A program made the translations under genes and the position numbers. The notes under the pieces were generated by a model. It saw only the letters and a list, made by a program, of their open reading frames with translations, was not told where the DNA came from and ran no database searches. This document shows positions 60,406 through 64,000 of a DNA stretch of 64,000 nucleotides, piece after piece (position 1 is the stretch's first letter; each line of letters begins with the position of its first letter). The DNA is from an uncultured Rhodospirillales bacterium (GTDB taxonomy: Bacteria; Pseudomonadota; Alphaproteobacteria; Azospirillales; Azospirillaceae): contig CAIYNU010000006.1 in the NCBI GenBank assembly GCA_903927615.1, forward strand, positions 62,001 to 126,000. Reading direction: 5' to 3'.

Positions 60406-61419
60406 ATGATCGACGTCCCCTCGCCTCTGCCGGACGTGATGCCGTTGCCGGCCGAACTGGTCCACCTGGAAACCCTGGCGGGCAAGGCGCGCGACTATGC
60501 CCGGTCGGCCCGGGCCGTCAATACCCGGCGCGCCTACGCCGCCGACTGGCGGCACTATGTCCGATGGTGTGTCCGGCGGGGCCTGCCCGAATTGCCGGCC
60601 GAGCCCCAACGGATCGGTCTTTATATCGCCGAACTGGCCGCGGACACGCGACTGGCGGTGGCCTCCATCGAACGGCGGCTGTCGGGTCTGGCCTGGATGT
60701 TCCGTCAGCACGGACAGCCGCTCGATCGGGCCAACCCCCATGTCCGGGAGGTCCTGGCCGGCATCCGCAAGACCCATGGCCGGCCGCCGGCGGTCAAGGA
60801 GGCGCTGCTGGCTCACGACATTGTGGCGATGACCGAGCGCCTGGAACGCAATCTTCGGGGGTTGCGCGATCGCGCGATTCTGCTGGTGGGGTTCGCCGGC
60901 GGCCTCCGACGCTCGGAAATCGTCGGCCTCGATCACGGACCGCTGGAAACCGAAGACGGCCGGGGTTGGGTCGAGACCCTGAAAGACGGCCTGGTTCTGC
61001 ACATCAACGGCAAATCCGGCTGGCGCGAGGTCGAGATCGGCCCCGGCTCGTCGGCCTTGACCTGTCCGGTTCAGGCCCTGGCCACCTGGATGGAATTGGG
61101 GCGGATCGTCCATGGGCCGGTGTTCCGGCCGATTTCCCGGGCCGGCAAGGTGCTCGCCCAACGGCTTTCCGACCGGCATGTGGCCCGGTTGGTCCAGAAC
61201 ACGGCGATGGCCGCCGGGATTCGCGGCGACCTGCCCGAAGGCGAGCGGCGCCGGCGCTTTGCCGGTCACAGCCTGCGCTCGGGGCTGGCGACCGCAGCCC
61301 AGGCCGAAGAGCGATTCGTCCAGCATCATCTCGGCCACGCCACGGTGGGGATGACCCGGCGCTACCAGCAGCGGCGGGACCGCTTCCGGATCAACCTGAC
61401 CAGAGCGGCCGGATTGTAA
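60406..61419 (+). CDS. tyrosine recombinase/integrase
   Basis: 337 residues from the ATG at 60406, six bases after GGAG (the frame is open to 60094, non-conserved). N-terminal SAM-like DNA-binding domain (RSARAVNTRRAYAADWRHYV). Catalytic residues: Arg in GGLRRSEIVGL, Lys in HINGKSGW, HSLRSG, HHLGHATVGMTRRYQ (His and Tyr nucleophile). Closest in style to small phage/transposon-type or Xer-like integrases. No attachment site or excisionase was identified next to it. Confidence 0.92.
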   Translation: MIDVPSPLPDVMPLPAELVHLETLAGKARDYARSARAVNTRRAYAADWRHYVRWCVRRGLPELPAEPQRIGLYIAELAADTRLAVASIERRLSGLAWMFRQHGQPLDRANPHVREVLAGIRKTHGRPPAVKEALLAHDIVAMTERLERNLRGLRDRAILLVGFAGGLRRSEIVGLDHGPLETEDGRGWVETLKDGLVLHINGKSGWREVEIGPGSSALTCPVQALATWMELGRIVHGPVFRPISRAGKVLAQRLSDRHVARLVQNTAMAAGIRGDLPEGERRRRFAGHSLRSGLATAAQAEERFVQHHLGHATVGMTRRYQQRRDRFRINLTRAAGL

Positions 61420-61465
61420 GACCACCCGACCGCCCCAGCGTCCTTCAACGTCTTCCAACGTCGTG

Positions 61466-62173
61466 ATGGAACCGATGATCACACTCTGCCAGTTCACCAC
61501 CGCGCCGGTTTGGGGTGTCAATCCCAGCCCGTTTTGCATGAAGGTCGAAAACTATCTGCGTCTTGCCGGCCTGCCGTTCCAGACCCAGGTGACCTTGCCG
61601 TTCAAGGCGCCCAAGGGCAAACTGCCCTTTATAATCGACGAGGACGGTCGCCGCATTCCCGACAGCGGCCACATCGTGGCCCATCTCGAGGCCACTCGAG
61701 GCGGACGGCTGGATGGCGCCCTGACGGTGGAGCAACGGGCGCTTGGCCATCTGATCCGTCGGACCTGCGAGGAAAGCCTGTGCTTCATCGGGATGTATAG
61801 CCGCTGGTTCGACGAACCGGGCTGGAGCATCCTGAAGCCGGCCTTCTTTGGCCATCTGCCGCGACCGGCCCGATGGTTCGTCCCGACCCTGGTCCGCCGC
61901 ACCCTGCGCCGGGACGTGCTGGGCCAGGGAACGCTCCGTCATGGCCGGGACGAGATTTACGCGCTGGGATGTGCCGATCTTGACGCCTTGGCCAACAGTC
62001 TGGGCGACCGGCCCTTTTACCTCACCGACCGCCCGACGTCGGTGGACGCCTGCGTGCATGCCTTTGTGGCCAATATCCTGAAGCCCCCCATCGACACCCC
62101 TTTGAAGGCCCACGCCGAACGCCTGACCCCATTGGTGGCCTTCATCGCCCGGATGGACGGCCTTTTGGGCTAA
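61466..62173 (+). CDS. glutathione S-transferase-like (metaxin/Faxc-type) protein
   Basis: 235 residues: thioredoxin-fold N-terminal domain with NPSPFCMKVENYLRLAGLPF and KAPKGKLPFIIDEDGRRIPD, then an all-helical C-terminal domain with RPFYLTDRPTSVDACVHAFV, like GST-related Faxc/metaxin proteins. The presence of CMK in place of the usual CPY/SPx makes conventional glutathione conjugation uncertain. Start codon is ambiguous: GTG at 61463, ATG at 61466 or ATG at 61475. Confidence 0.85.
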   Translation: MEPMITLCQFTTAPVWGVNPSPFCMKVENYLRLAGLPFQTQVTLPFKAPKGKLPFIIDEDGRRIPDSGHIVAHLEATRGGRLDGALTVEQRALGHLIRRTCEESLCFIGMYSRWFDEPGWSILKPAFFGHLPRPARWFVPTLVRRTLRRDVLGQGTLRHGRDEIYALGCADLDALANSLGDRPFYLTDRPTSVDACVHAFVANILKPPIDTPLKAHAERLTPLVAFIARMDGLLG

Positions 62174-62233
62174 CGGCGGCAGAGGGGATCCCGGCACAAC
62201 CAAGGCATGGCACAATCAAGGAACGGGCGTTGA

Positions 62234-64000
62234 ATGACCGAATCCCGATCCAGAACCGCTTTTCTGCGCCGGTTTCCCCACCTGTTGGACCTGCTGCCGC
62301 CCGCCCCGGTTCCGGCCCCGGCGGTCGCAGCCGCTCCGGCCCCGGCGGTCGCAGCCGCTCCGGCCCCGGCGGTCGCAGCCGCTCCGGCCCCAGCGGTCGC
62401 AGCCGCCCTGGTCGAGGCTTATCTCAAGGCGCCGGCCCGGATCGTGCTGGGCGAGCCTTACGGCGAGAACCTCTATTCCGAAATCGGGCGGGCCTTCAAA
62501 CGCGCGTTGATCGCCGCCTGCCGGGACCTGGGCGCCACACCCGAGACCCTGACCCCCCAGCCGGCCTATCGGGGGGGAACCCTGGTGGTGTTCGGGCTCG
62601 GGCTCGGCTTTCACCTGACGCCCTTGATCGAGGCGACCGGCGCCGGTCATGTGGTGATGGTGGAACCCGACCTCACTCTGCTGAGTGCGGCGCTGACCGC
62701 CCTTGACTGGCCGGCCTTGTTCGAACGCCACGAGCGCCAGGGCTGCCGGTTCACGCTGGTCACCGCCGAGGCCGCCTCCGCCATCGCCGATGCCGTGCTG
62801 AGCGGGATCGCGCTTCGGGGCGAAGTGTTTCTTGACGGCGCCTGGCTGTTCGTCCATCCGCCCTTTCCCATGGCGCTGTTCGCCGCGGTCCGGACCCTGA
62901 TCCTGGAGCGTTACCAGCCGCTGCTGATCGTCCAGGGCAATTATCGCGACGAATGTCTGATGATCGCCCATACCTTCAAAAATCTTCGGACCAACGCCTG
63001 CCGCCTGGTCGATGCCGACCGTCAGCCGGTGCGCCCGGAACCGGCGCTGATCATTGGCTCCGGGCCGTCGCTGGATGGCGATGTCGCCGACATCAGGCGC
63101 CTGCGCGAGCGATGCCTGGTGTTTACCTGCGGTTCGGCCTTGCAGGCTTGCCTCGGCCACGGCATCCGGCCGGATTTCCATGTGGAACTGGAAAATCACG
63201 ACCTGATCCCCGAAATCATCGCCCATGCCGGCCGGATTTATGATCTGGCCGGGATTACTCTGGTGGCATCGCTGACCATCGACCCTCGGGTTCCGCCGAT
63301 GTTCGAACGGTCCTTGATGTATTTCCGCCATCGCAGCGTCCCCGCCTGCATCTTCGGCGCCAAAACCTACGAGATGGCCTTTGCGGCTCCCACCGTGACC
63401 AACGTCGCCGTGCGGGTGGCCATCTCCTTTGGTTTCACCACCGTTTACCTGTTCGGCACCGACTTTGGAACCCGCCGCACCGACCGGATTCATGCCGGGG
63501 AAACCGCCTACCGCGACCTTCCGCAGGTCGGGGCGTGTGAAAAGGATTTCCATTTTTCTTTGGATGTTCCCGGTAATTTTGGCGGGACGGTCAAAACCGA
63601 CCCCTTGTTCTTTACGCCCGCCCGGCGGAACATCGAAACCTTGATCCAGGCGGCCGGCATCACGGTCCGCAATTGCAGCGACGGCGTCCGCATCGCCGGC
63701 GCCAGACCGCTGAAAGCCAGGGGTCTGCGTCTGCCGCCGCTGGCCACCACCGGCTCGGCGATCCGGGACCAGATCGCCTCGCATTACCCTCTCCTCCAGC
63801 CCGGACAGGGCTTCACGCTGATCAATCCCGAGCAGGTGGTTCGGGAACGGACCCGGCTGTTCGAGGATCTGAACGCCCTGATCGACCGGGCCGAGCGGGA
63901 AGGCTCCGACATCATCGCGTTCTGGAACGACATCCTGCCGTTCTGCGACGGCGACGCCTATGCCGGGGTCACCCTGCTTTGTTCCCGGGAGTTGAGATCG
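62234..64000 (+). CDS. Maf/DUF115-type motility accessory glycosyltransferase (3'-partial)
   Basis: Frame is open from the ATG at 62234 to the window end (589 codons). After RTAFLRRFPHLLDLLPPAP comes a tandem PAPAVAAA linker (about residues 26-58), then EPYGENLYSEIGRAFKRALI, VFGLGLGFHLTPLIEAT and VVMVEPD, and the DUF115 core LIIGSGPSLDGDVADIRRL with FTCGSALQACL, HVELENHD and TVYLFGTDFG. This is the architecture of Maf proteins that attach nonulosonic acids to flagellin. It would use the CMP-sugar made by the synthetase at 22.5 kb. Its C-terminus is beyond the window. Confidence 0.88.
   Translation, partial: MTESRSRTAFLRRFPHLLDLLPPAPVPAPAVAAAPAPAVAAAPAPAVAAAPAPAVAAALVEAYLKAPARIVLGEPYGENLYSEIGRAFKRALIAACRDLGATPETLTPQPAYRGGTLVVFGLGLGFHLTPLIEATGAGHVVMVEPDLTLLSAALTALDWPALFERHERQGCRFTLVTAEAASAIADAVLSGIALRGEVFLDGAWLFVHPPFPMALFAAVRTLILERYQPLLIVQGNYRDECLMIAHTFKNLRTNACRLVDADRQPVRPEPALIIGSGPSLDGDVADIRRLRERCLVFTCGSALQACLGHGIRPDFHVELENHDLIPEIIAHAGRIYDLAGITLVASLTIDPRVPPMFERSLMYFRHRSVPACIFGAKTYEMAFAAPTVTNVAVRVAISFGFTTVYLFGTDFGTRRTDRIHAGETAYRDLPQVGACEKDFHFSLDVPGNFGGTVKTDPLFFTPARRNIETLIQAAGITVRNCSDGVRIAGARPLKARGLRLPPLATTGSAIRDQIASHYPLLQPGQGFTLINPEQVVRERTRLFEDLNALIDRAEREGSDIIAFWNDILPFCDGDAYAGVTLLCSRELRS
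62311..62406 (+). repeat. four tandem 24-bp units in the Maf-like gene
   Basis: Four almost identical 24-bp copies (62311, 62335, 62359, 62383), each encoding an eight-residue PAPAVAAA-type block; the fourth has one substitution. In frame, so copy number can vary without frameshift. Confidence 0.9.

Overview
The window is GC-rich DNA, apart from one AT-rich island. It has the density, ATGA-type overlaps and gene families (DUF1491, DUF6524, DUF1640-like, livFGMH, RepA with iterons) of an alphaproteobacterium, most likely a member of the Rhodospirillales. That placement is an inference from gene content; there is no rRNA or other decisive marker. The only RNA gene recognised is a tRNA-Pro(UGG) at 44281-44357. 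The presence of a tRNA gene and of many housekeeping-like genes together with a plasmid-type RepA and an iteron origin (29.9-31.8 kb) suggests a chromid or large secondary replicon, or a chromosome that has absorbed a plasmid origin.

Layout. 0-2.5 kb: end of an alpha/beta hydrolase gene, a convergent PAAR-like plus unknown cargo pair typical of type VI secretion, and a beta-carbonic anhydrase. 2.6-17.9 kb: a surface-polysaccharide block (GtrA, DPM1-like GT2, SDR, NAD-sugar epimerase, Wzm/Wzt ABC exporter, a 1565-residue methyltransferase/glycosyltransferase carrying eleven 38-residue repeats, a GT-B+GT2 fusion, WecB, Gmd), followed by a DUF1491 gene. 18.1-20.6 kb: an AT-rich island with three exported or membrane proteins of unknown function, a small ORF and a RelE/ParE toxin remnant that abuts a 41-bp palindrome. 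20.9-27.5 kb: small or degenerate genes, then a CMP-sugar synthetase/SDR pair, a pentapeptide-repeat protein, a sugar-1-P nucleotidyltransferase and an 800-residue membrane protein. 27.6-31.8 kb: repA with three downstream genes and an origin with eight iterons.

32.0-39.4 kb: an EBP-type (sigma-54) regulator divergent from a type I secretion set (parvulin-like foldase, HlyD, and an ABC exporter with two cyclic-nucleotide-binding domains and a protease-dead C39 domain). 39.6-44.2 kb: a soluble group-3b-like [NiFe] hydrogenase operon with an extra cNMP-binding protein. 44.3-45.1 kb: tRNA-Pro and two Flp pilins. 45.4-50.2 kb: tssA, tssB, tssC, hcp, tssE of a T6SS whose remaining core genes are not in the window. 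50.3-56.3 kb: outer-membrane MetA-like protein, livHMGF (LivG with a degenerate ABC core), an hsp20 gene with a sigma-32-like promoter and a ROSE-like RNA hairpin, and a DUF6524 gene. 56.5-64 kb: manC (GDP-mannose supply for Gmd), a membrane Ser/Thr kinase, a tyrosine recombinase, a GST-like gene and the start of a Maf/DUF115-type (flagellin-glycosylation) gene.

How it fits together: ManC -> GDP-mannose -> Gmd -> GDP-4-keto-6-deoxymannose, together with WecB (UDP-ManNAc), the epimerase and SDRs, would feed the glycosyltransferases, and Wzm/Wzt would export the glycan. The NeuA-like/SDR/nucleotidyltransferase trio plus the Maf-type gene points to nonulosonate glycosylation of flagellin. The recurring oddities are short in-phase tandem repeats and a family of perfect hairpins placed just after genes.
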